Below, in pieces: positions 29,556 to 36,787 of a stretch of DNA of 64,000 nucleotides. This DNA is from Prochlorococcus marinus XMU1419 (lineage in GTDB: Bacteria > Cyanobacteriota > Cyanobacteriia > PCC-6307 > Cyanobiaceae). The stretch is from assembly GCF_017695955.1 (NCBI RefSeq), contig NZ_JAAORO010000003.1:372001-436000 (forward strand), read 5' to 3'. The notes under the pieces are model-generated. The model was not told the DNA's origin, ran no database searches, and saw only the letters and a program-made list of their open reading frames with translations. Made by a program: the position numbers and the translations under genes. Each line of letters opens with the position of its first letter. Within the stretch, counting starts at the first letter, position 1.

Positions 29556-31859
29556 TTAGCCCAGGCCGAAAAGGCGAGCATGGAAGAAAGCCCATGTGGT
29601 AGCTATACCACCGACAAGGAAATGTGTTACACCTACTGCTCTACCCTGTGTGATAGATAAAGCTCTTGGTTGAATGGTTGGAGCAACTTTAAGTTTATTA
29701 TGTGCCCAAACAATTGATTCAAATAATTCTTGCCAATATCCCCTTCCACTAAAGAGGAACATTAAACTAAATGCCCAAATGAAGTGAGCTCCTAAGAACA
29801 TCAAACCATACATACTTATGGATTGACCATAACTTGTTAATACTTGAGAAGCCTGAGCCCAAAGGAAATCTCTTAACCAACCATTAATAGTAATGGAGCT
29901 TTGCGCGAAATTACCACCAGTAAGTCCCCATACATCACTCTGCATTTTCCAAGAGAAGTGGAAAATAACTATTGATAAACAGTTATACATCCAGAAAAGA
30001 GCCAAGAATACGTGATCCCATGAAGAAACTTGACATGTACCACCTCTTCCAGGACCATCACAAGGGAATCTAAAACCTAAAGAAGCTTTATCAGGGATCA
30101 ACCTTGAACTTCTTGCATAAAGTACTCCTTTGAGAAGTATCAAAACAGTTACGTGAATTTGGAAAGCATGAATATGATGAATCATTAAATCAGCTGTTCC
30201 TAATGGAATTGGAGCTATAGCAACCTTTCCACCAACTTCCACTAAACTTCCATTAAAAACTTCACTTAAAGCTTTGTGAGGTAAAGCTTCTGCAGTACCT
30301 GCTAAAAGAGAAGTTCCAACAGCAGATGCTTGAATACTCTGAACCCATTGAGCAAAAATTGGCTGAAGTTGGATTGCAGAATCACTAAACATATCTTGGG
30401 GTCTACCCAAAGCTCTCATAGTATCGTTGTGAATATAGAGTCCAAAACTATGGAAGCCTAACCACATACATACCCAGTTCAAGTGACTTATTAATGCATC
30501 TCTTGCTTTGAGAATTCTGTCTAGTACATTATCAATATGTTTTGCAGGATCGTAATCTCTAACCATTGCAATTCCAGCATGAGCGCCAGCTCCCACTATG
30601 AATAATCCACCAATCCACATGTGATGGGTAAATAATCCAAGAACTGTCATATAGTCAGTAGCAATATAAGGATATGGAGGCATCGCATACATATGATGAG
30701 ATACAAGTATGCTTATTGATCCCAGCATTGCTAGGTTTACAGCAAGCTGGGCATGTCTACTTTCTGCCATGAACTCAAAAAGACCTTGATGACCTTTAGG
30801 AGCAGGGAATAATATTGGGTCTCCTTGCTGTGAATCTAATATTTCTTTCATGCTATGACCAATACCGTAATTGGTTCTATACATATGACCACCAATAATT
30901 GCTATTACACCAAAAGCTAAATGATGATGCGAAACATCAGTCATCCATAAACTTCCTGTCACAGGGTTAAGTCCACCTTTGAAAGTAAGGAAGTCTGAGA
31001 AAGCTAACCAGTTTAAACTAAAGAAATTACCTGTACCACTTGCTAACCCTGGAAAAATCTGACCGATAATTTGAGGATCACAGAGTTGATGCGGCATAGG
31101 CATATCAGCAATAGTAGCTATTTCTTTTCCATTTATGACTAAAGGTGAACCTGCATCAATTGCATCTAAGAGAGCTGCAGTAGGAGCTCCGATATGAATA
31201 CAATGGCCAGCCCAAGCTAAAGATCCTAGTCCTACTAAACCAGCTATATGGTGGTTAAGCATAGACTCAATATCTTGGAACCACTCCATTTTTGGAGCTG
31301 CTTTATGATAATGAAAAATTCCGGCATGAAGCATAAGTGCAGCCATTACTACAGCACCTATTGCTAAAGCCATCAGTTCACTCTCGTTAGTAATTCCCCA
31401 TGCTCGCCACATGTGGAATATTCCAGAACTGATTTGAATACCGTTGTAGTTAGCGCCTAGATCAGCATTAAGCATTTCTTGGCCAACAATTGCCCATACT
31501 TGCTGAGCTCCTGGTTTGACATGAGTTGGGTCAGCTAACCAACCTGAATAATTAGAAAATCTCGCTCCATGGAAAAATGCAGCACTCATCCAAATAAAAA
31601 TGACTGCAAGATGCCCAAAATGAGCTGAAAAGATCTTTCTTGTTGCTTCTTCAGCATCACCTGTATGCACATCAAAATCATGTGCATCAGCATGCAAATT
31701 CCAGATCCAAGTTGTAGTTTTTGGACCTTTAGATAATTTACTTGACCAGAAACCTGGCTTATCTAATTTGGCAAAATCAATAGGTCTTGGATCGGCCTTA
31801 ACAGGATCTTCCAAAACTTTTTTGTTTTTTTCTCCACTTTCTGGTGGGCTGATGGTCAT
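29556..31859 (-). CDS. psaA: Photosystem I P700 apoprotein A1 (PsaA)
   Basis: 767 residues, full length for PsaA. The FX ligands are C600 and C609 in [11 protein letters not shown], and the N-terminal '[11 protein letters not shown]' and many chlorophyll-binding His pairs are intact. A GAGGT Shine-Dalgarno precedes the ATG by about 6 bases. Its 330-bp upstream region contains two inverted repeats near the start and a third further up, fitting a light-regulated leader. Confidence 0.98.
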   Translation of the reverse strand: MTISPPESGEKNKKVLEDPVKADPRPIDFAKLDKPGFWSSKLSKGPKTTTWIWNLHADAHDFDVHTGDAEEATRKIFSAHFGHLAVIFIWMSAAFFHGARFSNYSGWLADPTHVKPGAQQVWAIVGQEMLNADLGANYNGIQISSGIFHMWRAWGITNESELMALAIGAVVMAALMLHAGIFHYHKAAPKMEWFQDIESMLNHHIAGLVGLGSLAWAGHCIHIGAPTAALLDAIDAGSPLVINGKEIATIADMPMPHQLCDPQIIGQIFPGLASGTGNFFSLNWLAFSDFLTFKGGLNPVTGSLWMTDVSHHHLAFGVIAIIGGHMYRTNYGIGHSMKEILDSQQGDPILFPAPKGHQGLFEFMAESRHAQLAVNLAMLGSISILVSHHMYAMPPYPYIATDYMTVLGLFTHHMWIGGLFIVGAGAHAGIAMVRDYDPAKHIDNVLDRILKARDALISHLNWVCMWLGFHSFGLYIHNDTMRALGRPQDMFSDSAIQLQPIFAQWVQSIQASAVGTSLLAGTAEALPHKALSEVFNGSLVEVGGKVAIAPIPLGTADLMIHHIHAFQIHVTVLILLKGVLYARSSRLIPDKASLGFRFPCDGPGRGGTCQVSSWDHVFLALFWMYNCLSIVIFHFSWKMQSDVWGLTGGNFAQSSITINGWLRDFLWAQASQVLTSYGQSISMYGLMFLGAHFIWAFSLMFLFSGRGYWQELFESIVWAHNKLKVAPTIQPRALSITQGRAVGVTHFLVGGIATTWAFFHARLFGLG

Positions 31860-31889
31860 CTAGCACCTCGAAAATAATTGACATTAAAG

Positions 31890-31934
31890 CCGATTGATCG
31901 GAACTTGAACTTATTTTTAATGATAATGTTCAAG
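31890..31934 (-). promoter_or_regulatory. Two stem-loops in the psaA leader
   Basis: CCGAT-TG-ATCGG at 31890-31901 is a 5-bp-stem hairpin. CTTGAAC at 31904-31910 pairs with GTTCAAG at 31928-31934 around a 17-base AT-rich spacer. Both lie 30-75 bp before the psaA start. They may form an mRNA leader structure or protein-binding sites. Confidence 0.45.
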
Positions 31935-32008
31935 AAAACGAATCCCTCGGAACTTTAGATATTCGTTTCAAAAATAATAAGGCAAAGATTCTTTCGTTAT
32001 GCATTAAC

Positions 32009-32034
32009 GTAACAAATGTTCTAATGATTGTTAC
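32009..32034. promoter_or_regulatory. Inverted repeat GTAACAA-N12-TTGTTAC upstream of psaA
   Basis: Two perfect 7-bp arms (32009-32015, 32028-32034) with a 12-bp spacer lie 150 bp upstream of psaA. The arms partly resemble half-sites of the light-response regulator RpaB (HLR1 GTTACA-type), but the spacing and orientation differ from the usual direct repeat. Confidence 0.4.
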
Positions 32035-32192
32035 TATATGAATATTTTGTTAAATTCTAGTCTATGACTAAATTATGGGTATTTTTACTCAAATTTTATA
32101 TAAATTTCTTAAATTTTTTTTTATATTTCAAAGAAAATTTTTAAATCCAGCGACAGGATATAATTTCAAGGTAACTGTCAATAGTTTCTGAT

Positions 32193-33995
32193 TTGAAAGG
32201 AATTGCTATAGGTCTATCTAATAACTCGAAAGAAATTTTAATAAGACTAAAAAAAACCGAATTTATCGAAAATATATATATTGCAGGTTATTCAAAAGAT
32301 GATGGACAAGAAAATGAACTTATCCAAGTACAAAAACCTAGGGAAATCTTACTTAAAAAATGGCCGGAGATAGATTTAATAATTTTTATAGGCTCAATTG
32401 CTGCATCAATACGAATAATAAATTCTTTTTTAACCTCTAAAGAACAAGATCCAGGTGTAATTGTTATAGATAACAAATGTTCCAAGATAATTCCTTTAAT
32501 TGGATTACATCAGTCAAATTCGCAAAATATTGCATATCAAATTGCTAATTTACTTGGTGGCGAAATAATAGAAACTAATAACTCTAACGATCAACGCTTC
32601 TTAAATCTTGATGCATTTGGGAATCAATGGGGATGGAAAAGATCTGGCAACATAAAGGATTGGTCAAAACTAGTAATTAAACAAGCTAAAAACGAAGAAA
32701 TATTTTGCAAACAATTATCTGGAAATTGCTTATGGAGGACTTCAGAGTCAGGGGAGATTATTAATAAAATTGATGAAAAAGAGACCGAAAAAAAAGATTC
32801 AACTTTTCACGTAAGTATATTCGAAAATCATGAAACAACTTGGCATCCGCCAGTATTATGGATTGGCATTGGTTGTGAAAGAAATACAAGCAAAGAATTA
32901 ATAGCAAATTCTTTAAATAATTTTTTTGAGTCAAGAAATTTATCACAGCAATCAATTGCGGGATTTGCAACTATTGATATTAAAAAAGATGAGATAGGAA
33001 TTTTAGAACTTACTGAAGAAAAAAACTTGCCTATAAAATTTTTTAGTAAAGAAGATCTTTCAAAAATAATTGTTCCAAATCCATCAAATGTCGTGCAAAA
33101 GGAAATTGGCACACCTTCTGTAGCAGAAGCCTCTTGCTTACTCGCAGCAGGAGAAGAATCAAAATTATTAGAAGAAAAAAGAATTTTTAAAAATCAATCT
33201 GGAGCAGTAACTATCGCTGTAGCAGAATCAAAAAATCAATATAAACCAACCCATGGCGAAATACATATTATTGGAAGCGGACCTGGTGATATCTCCTTCC
33301 TAACCAATAATGCAAAAAAAGCACTTTCAAGATGTAATGTTTGGATTGGATATAAGATGTATTTAGATTTGATTAAGCCCCTAAAAAGGAGTGACCAAGT
33401 TTTAGTTGAAAGTAAACTTACTGAGGAAAAGGAGAGATGCATTAAAGCTATTAAACTTGCTGAAGAAGGAATAAAAGTAGCTTTAATTTCTTCAGGTGAA
33501 TCTGGATTCTATGGAATGGCAGGTTTACTTTTAGAGTTTCTTCAAAAAATCAAAAAAAGATATAGACCTTACTTTGAAGTACATCCTGGAATAAGTAGTG
33601 TTCAATTAGCGGCTGCTCTTAGTGGAGCACCATTAACAAACGACTTTTGTTCAATAAGCTTAAGCGATAAATTAACTCCCTGGTCTTTAATCGAAAAAAG
33701 AATTGAGGGAGCTCTCCTGGGTGACTTTGTTATAGCTTTATTTAATCCTCAATCAGTTGAGAGAAATTGGCAGCTAAAAAGTGTTATTGATAAATGTTTA
33801 AAATCTAGGCCAGGAAATACCCCCGTTTTAATAGCTAGACAAGTAGGTAGAGAAAATCAATCAAAAAAATTTTTTAATTTAAACGATATCCCTATTAAAG
33901 AAATAGATATGTTATCAATAATAATTATTGGGAATTCTCAAACCACATTAGTAGATGGAATATATCTTACTCCAAGAGGATATTTACAAAATTAA
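32193..33995 (+). CDS. cobJ: CbiG-CobJ fusion, precorrin-3B C17-methyltransferase
   Basis: 600 residues. Residues 1-125 look like the CbiG N-terminal domain (cobalt-precorrin-5A hydrolase family, 'IFIGSIAASIRII'). About 225-345 is a CbiG C-terminal part ('WIGIGCERNTSKE', 'PSVAEASCLLAAG'). From residue 355 is a CobJ/CbiH SAM methyltransferase (EIHIIGSGPGD, SSGESGFYGMAG). Thus one chain holds two ring-contraction steps of corrin synthesis, a fusion known in cyanobacteria. It starts with TTG, the first start in a frame that opens exactly at the CbiG strand. No other cob gene is in this window. Confidence 0.93.
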   Translation: MKGIAIGLSNNSKEILIRLKKTEFIENIYIAGYSKDDGQENELIQVQKPREILLKKWPEIDLIIFIGSIAASIRIINSFLTSKEQDPGVIVIDNKCSKIIPLIGLHQSNSQNIAYQIANLLGGEIIETNNSNDQRFLNLDAFGNQWGWKRSGNIKDWSKLVIKQAKNEEIFCKQLSGNCLWRTSESGEIINKIDEKETEKKDSTFHVSIFENHETTWHPPVLWIGIGCERNTSKELIANSLNNFFESRNLSQQSIAGFATIDIKKDEIGILELTEEKNLPIKFFSKEDLSKIIVPNPSNVVQKEIGTPSVAEASCLLAAGEESKLLEEKRIFKNQSGAVTIAVAESKNQYKPTHGEIHIIGSGPGDISFLTNNAKKALSRCNVWIGYKMYLDLIKPLKRSDQVLVESKLTEEKERCIKAIKLAEEGIKVALISSGESGFYGMAGLLLEFLQKIKKRYRPYFEVHPGISSVQLAAALSGAPLTNDFCSISLSDKLTPWSLIEKRIEGALLGDFVIALFNPQSVERNWQLKSVIDKCLKSRPGNTPVLIARQVGRENQSKKFFNLNDIPIKEIDMLSIIIIGNSQTTLVDGIYLTPRGYLQN

Positions 33996-34060
33996 GTTAA
34001 ATAATAAATTATCTGTTGAATTTTTTTCTTTGCTTTTTTTTTATAAGAACACTAATCTTT

Positions 34061-34066
34061 TATAAT
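34061..34066 (+). promoter_or_regulatory. -10 box TATAAT before the HAD gene
   Basis: A perfect TATAAT lies 20 bp before the TTG start, implying a very short UTR (about 13 bases). No -35 at normal spacing is seen. Confidence 0.4.
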
Positions 34067-34085
34067 AATGATTTAAGAAAATTAA

Positions 34086-34874
34086 TTGAAAAATATTGGT
34101 TTAATTTTGTTTGACATAGATGGAGTAATCCGAAACGTAGAAAATAGTTACAGACTTTCATTAAAAAAAACAGTTTACAAATTTTCCGGATGGGAGCCTA
34201 GTTATCTAGATATTGATAATGCAAAAAATGAGGGGATCTGGAATAATGACTGGGATTTAAGTTTAGAACTTATAAAAAGATGTATAAAAAAAGATAACTT
34301 AAACCTTAAAATTCCTCTTAGAGAGGAAATAGTAAAATGTTTTGAAGAGTTTTACTTTGGTGGAGATCCAAATAAAGATAGTAAATATTGGTCTGGATAT
34401 ATAAACAATGAAGAGTTATTAGTTGATAAAAAGTTTTTTGATTTATTAAAAAACAATGGAATAATATGGGGTTTTGTTAGTGGTGCAGAGTCCGCTTCTG
34501 CAAAATTTATTTTAGAAAAAAGAATTGGACTAATATCACCACCGTTAATATCTATGGGAGATGCCCCTGACAAGCCTGACCCTCAAGGTTTTATTAACTT
34601 ATCAAAAAAGCTTATTGGAGATAAACTTGGCGAATCAAATATTCCCATTGCATATGTAGGAGATACTATTGCAGACATAAATACAGTTATAAACGCTAGA
34701 AAGGAAATACCATCTCAGAAATTCATAAGTATTGGAATAGCACCTCCTCATTTACATTTAAAATCTCGATTAAATGAACGTATTGCATACGAAAAAAATC
34801 TACAAGATGCAGGTGCTGACTTAATTCTAAATTCTATTAATGAACTAAAATCTATTAATCTTGCTCTATTTTAA
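34086..34874 (+). CDS. HAD superfamily phosphatase (subfamily IA-like)
   Basis: 262 residues, TTG start. The nucleophile motif DxDG is D10-I-D12-G in LILFDIDGVIRN. Motif II Ser/Thr is in 'GFVSGAESA', Lys in 'DAPDKPDP', and the acidic motif IV in 'AYVGDTIADI'. All catalytic parts are present, so it is probably an active phosphatase. It resembles a cyanobacterial HAD group of unknown substrate. It stands behind cobJ with its own -10 box. Confidence 0.8.
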   Translation: MKNIGLILFDIDGVIRNVENSYRLSLKKTVYKFSGWEPSYLDIDNAKNEGIWNNDWDLSLELIKRCIKKDNLNLKIPLREEIVKCFEEFYFGGDPNKDSKYWSGYINNEELLVDKKFFDLLKNNGIIWGFVSGAESASAKFILEKRIGLISPPLISMGDAPDKPDPQGFINLSKKLIGDKLGESNIPIAYVGDTIADINTVINARKEIPSQKFISIGIAPPHLHLKSRLNERIAYEKNLQDAGADLILNSINELKSINLALF

Positions 34875-34981
34875 AAAAATATAATTTAAAAGATTTTTCT
34901 TTTTAAATACGTAGAAGGAGGAAATCTGACTAAAAATATTTGGCAACGCTAGGCAGAGGAAAATAAGTATTATGAATCGTT

Positions 34982-35014
34982 CTCACAACATTATTCACAA
35001 CAAAATTTTTTGAT
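34982..35014 (+). repeat. CTCACAACA repeat, copy 1 (upstream of TM2 gene)
   Basis: About 33 bp carrying two TCACAACA units followed by a T-run and GAT. A near copy lies at 35519-35550, so the two flank the TM2-domain gene as direct repeats. Confidence 0.6.
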
Positions 35015-35100
35015 TTTTTTCAAAAACAAAGTGTTTATCTGAAGTTATATATTGCAAAAATTACAAAGCTAAAATTAAAATTATAAAAATTCTTCTAAAA

Positions 35101-35412
35101 ATGGATTTTCGTATAATCGAATTGCAAAAACAACTCTCTGAAAACGAAAAAAATACATTTAACTACAAATACGAAAGGCAAAAGAAAACTGTTTCAACTG
35201 GAGTGCTTTTAGCTTTATTTGTTGGCGGGTTTGGTATCCATAAGTTCTGGTTAAGCGAAATAGTTCCTGGAGTGCTTTATTTATTATTTTGTTGGACATT
35301 TATACCTTCAATAATTGCTTTAATAGAATGTTTCTTTATGAAAAATACCGTCAATAATTACAATTATCGACTTGCACAAGATATTTTCAAAGAAATAGAA
35401 ATGCTGAGATAA
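35101..35412 (+). CDS. TM2-domain membrane protein
   Basis: 103 residues. After a charged N-terminus, a TM2 domain spans about 31-80: first helix 31-46, the GIHKFWL turn at 45-51 (typical GxHxFYLG of TM2), second helix 53-78. The C-terminus is hydrophilic. TM2 proteins are small membrane proteins of unknown function. It is bracketed by two copies of a CTCACAACA repeat and sits at the edge of the tRNA-Ser islet. Confidence 0.75.
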   Translation: MDFRIIELQKQLSENEKNTFNYKYERQKKTVSTGVLLALFVGGFGIHKFWLSEIVPGVLYLLFCWTFIPSIIALIECFFMKNTVNNYNYRLAQDIFKEIEMLR

Positions 35413-35518
35413 TAGATATAATTTTCAAAAATAATGATTAAATTTAATCCTCCTCAAAACAAATTCACTCAAAAGGATTCTCTTCACTGTAAAAATTAAA
35501 GGCTAAAAAAATATTAGC

Positions 35519-35550
35519 CTCACAACATCCCTCACAACATTTTTTTTGAT
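35519..35550 (+). repeat. CTCACAACA repeat, copy 2 (downstream of TM2 gene)
   Basis: About 32 bp, again two TCACAACA units and a long T-run ending in GAT, closely matching 34982-35014. With copy 1 it brackets a roughly 500-bp segment. Confidence 0.6.
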
Positions 35551-35649
35551 AATCTATGTCATTGAGAGGCAAACTCAAACATTCAAAATTATCAGTTTTC
35601 ATTGTTGTTACTTAATTTTCTATATTCTTAGCAACCGCAGGTTTTCTCA

Positions 35650-35675
35650 GACAACCAATTAGGACGGAGAGGGAG
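35650..35675 (+). repeat. att-like direct repeat of the tRNA-Ser 3' end
   Basis: 21 of 26 bases match 36623-36648, including an uninterrupted ACGGAGAGGGAG that is the discriminator base and acceptor stem of tRNA-Ser plus flank. Orientation is the same as the tRNA end. Confidence 0.45.
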
Positions 35676-35742
35676 TCTTTCAGAGTGAATCAATATGGAA
35701 TTAAATGACACCATATGGAAGGGAAAAGTAGGCATTTAAGGT

Positions 35743-35767
35743 ATTTCCTACCCTATTTCCTACCCCC
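35743..35767 (+). repeat. ATTTCCTACCC repeat cluster, left (two units)
   Basis: Two units start at 35743 and 35755, a 12-bp period. The same unit appears three times at 36477-36523, on the other side of the small ORFs. Confidence 0.55.
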
Positions 35768-35829
35768 TATGAATAGACCTCAAATTCGCCCAAAAGGGCT
35801 GACACGATTGAAGTTTAGTGCTATACTAT

Positions 35830-35982
35830 ATGCATACAAACGGGATAAAACAATTTAATACTTACGACACTCGAAAGAGTTTTATTCGGTGGAATGCTCA
35901 AACCTCCACCTCCATTCGGAAAAGGCAGAAGATAAACAATAATCCCAGATTTAAAGGTCCTGCGACTGATACAAATTACTAA
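35830..35982 (+). CDS. Small basic protein, function unknown (50 residues)
   Basis: An uninterrupted frame of 50 codons, starting MHTNGIKQFNTYDTRK and ending FKGPATDTNY. It is Asn/Thr/Arg-rich, basic, with no membrane segment. A TATACT -10 lies only 3 bp before the ATG, so either another promoter or a downstream start is used; GTG at 35818 is also in frame. A second small ORF follows after 11 bp and a terminator after that. The DNA also forms an ACTC-GAAA-GAGT hairpin at 35869-35880, so a structured RNA is an alternative reading. Confidence 0.5.
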   Translation: MHTNGIKQFNTYDTRKSFIRWNAQTSTSIRKRQKINNNPRFKGPATDTNY

Positions 35983-35993
35983 TCCTTATAAAC

Positions 35994-36080
35994 ATGAAAG
36001 GCGATCATCTTATAAAAGGATGCAAATATTGGGTAAAGAGAAGAGAACTTCGGGAAGGTTGGTGTCCTGAAGTTGCCTAA
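35994..36080 (+). CDS. Small basic peptide, function unknown (28 residues)
   Basis: MKGDHLIKGCKYWVKRREL then REGWCPEVA and stop. It has two cysteines and seven Lys/Arg. It starts 11 bp after the 50-residue ORF and ends 10 bp before an intrinsic terminator-like hairpin, which supports a real transcription unit. Its last 18 bases recur with two changes at 36454-36471. Family unknown. Confidence 0.4.
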   Translation: MKGDHLIKGCKYWVKRRELREGWCPEVA

Positions 36081-36090
36081 AAATAAAATA

Positions 36091-36113
36091 AGAGGGCATT
36101 TGTTTGCCCTCTT
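36091..36113 (+). terminator. Terminator-like hairpin after the small ORFs
   Basis: AGAGGGCA (36091-36098) pairs with TGCCCTCT (36105-36112) around a 6-base loop. Only a short T-run follows, so efficiency is uncertain. Confidence 0.6.
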
Positions 36114-36229
36114 CGAGTCTTATTCACTTCCTTGTCTACAAAGTCGGGGAAGTGCTTTGACTCCTGAATTATTTTTACTCCTAATTCATGGCAAAAGATA
36201 GTCGTGACAACCACAAAGCACTAATACTC

Positions 36230-36243
36230 GGGTAGAAATACCC
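36230..36243 (+). other. GAAA-tetraloop hairpin
   Basis: GGGTA-GAAA-TACCC is a perfect 5-bp stem with a GNRA loop. It lies upstream of a strong Shine-Dalgarno and the 49-residue ORF, so it may be part of that gene's leader. Confidence 0.4.
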
Positions 36244-36296
36244 TATGAATTTCAAGTAAAAAGGAGGACAATATAAGTGTAGATATAGGAGGTCTT

Positions 36297-36446
36297 ATGA
36301 AACTCATTACTCCTTTCACTATTCTCAATCGAAAATTCAATGAAATGGATTTGATTAGAGACGCAATGAAAAAAAGAAGACTAGCAACAGAAAGATTGCA
36401 TGATGATTACAGGAAAATGTACAAAAATCATCAATTTGCATATTGA
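36297..36446 (+). CDS. Small basic protein with strong Shine-Dalgarno (49 residues)
   Basis: 49 codons, starting MKLITPFTILNRKFNEMD and ending MYKNHQFAY. It is basic and probably helical in the middle, with no signal peptide or membrane segment. A perfect AGGAGG lies at 36287-36292, just before the ATG; another AGGAGG is 25 bp earlier at 36262-36267. Strong Shine-Dalgarno sites are uncommon in this window, which supports real translation. I recognise no family. It lies in the tRNA-Ser islet, before the right repeat cluster. Confidence 0.55.
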   Translation: MKLITPFTILNRKFNEMDLIRDAMKKRRLATERLHDDYRKMYKNHQFAY

Positions 36447-36476
36447 AAATAGTTGTACTGAAGTTGCTTAATGATG

Positions 36477-36523
36477 ATTTCCTACACCCATCTATTTCAT
36501 TTCCTACCCCATTTCCTACACCC
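36477..36523 (+). repeat. ATTTCCTAC(A/C)CC repeat cluster, right (three units)
   Basis: Units begin at 36477, 36499 and 36511. The last two are 12 bp apart, the same period as the left cluster at 35743. Together they enclose about 700 bp with the small ORFs. Confidence 0.55.
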
Positions 36524-36637
36524 TTATACTTAATTTCCGTGATATTGTGTGAATATACCTGACTTACTATTTTCTTCTAATTAACTGGTATAACTTAATT
36601 CTGGGATTCTATGAATTCTTCTGACACCTAATAATCA

Positions 36638-36726
36638 CGGAGAGGGAGGGATTCGAACCCTCGACAAAAGTTACCTCCTGTAACTCCTTAGCAGGGAGCC
36701 GCTTTCAACCACTCAGCCACCTCTCC
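36638..36726 (-). tRNA. tRNA-Ser (GCT)
   Basis: 89 nt on the minus strand. Acceptor stem GGAGAGG pairs with CCTCTCC plus discriminator G; D-arm GTGGCTGAGTGG, anticodon loop CTGCTAA with anticodon GCT, a long class II variable arm and the GGTTCGAATCC T-arm. It reads AGC/AGU serine codons. CCA is not encoded. Its 3' end faces the islet with the small ORFs. Confidence 0.95.
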
Positions 36727-36787
36727 AGTTCTTATACATTATCAATTTTTTTGCAAACATTCAAAATTTTTTATTTAATCGAAATGT

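Larger units (their letters stand above)
31860..32192. other. Divergent regulatory region psaA / cobJ
   Basis: 333 bp without a gene. It holds the psaA leader with two stem-loops (31890-31934), a 7-bp-arm inverted repeat (32009-32034), a CGTTA/TAACG palindrome just beside it at 31995-32009, and an AT-rich stretch before cobJ. Confidence 0.6.
35413..35829 (+). other. Non-coding stretch between TM2 gene and small ORFs
   Basis: About 417 bp with no gene I can support. It contains repeat copy 2 (35519-35550), the tRNA-Ser-like repeat (35650-35675), the first ATTTCCTAC cluster (35743-35767), a short G-rich stretch and a TATACT -10 candidate at 35822. Confidence 0.55.
35650..36648. mobile_element. 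Candidate tRNA-Ser islet (minimal or decayed integrated element)
   Basis: About 1 kb between an imperfect direct copy of the tRNA-Ser 3' end (35650-35675) and the intact end (36623-36648). Inside are three small ORFs, a terminator hairpin and two clusters of a 12-bp repeat, and no integrase. This layout is what site-specific integration at a tRNA 3' end leaves behind. Without an integrase and with only 21/26 identity between ends, it is a candidate only. Confidence 0.35.

Noticed and set aside
34911-34975. Possible small RNA or leader with an AAGGAGG motif after the HAD gene
   Set aside because: No stable fold, no known cyanobacterial ncRNA motif and no start codon at a useful distance.
34972-35014. 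13-codon ORF within the first CTCACAACA repeat
   Set aside because: Its sequence is mostly the repeat itself, so coding is unlikely.
36188-36235. 15-codon ORF (MAKDSRDNHKALILG)
   Set aside because: Too short and without a Shine-Dalgarno; cannot be told from chance.
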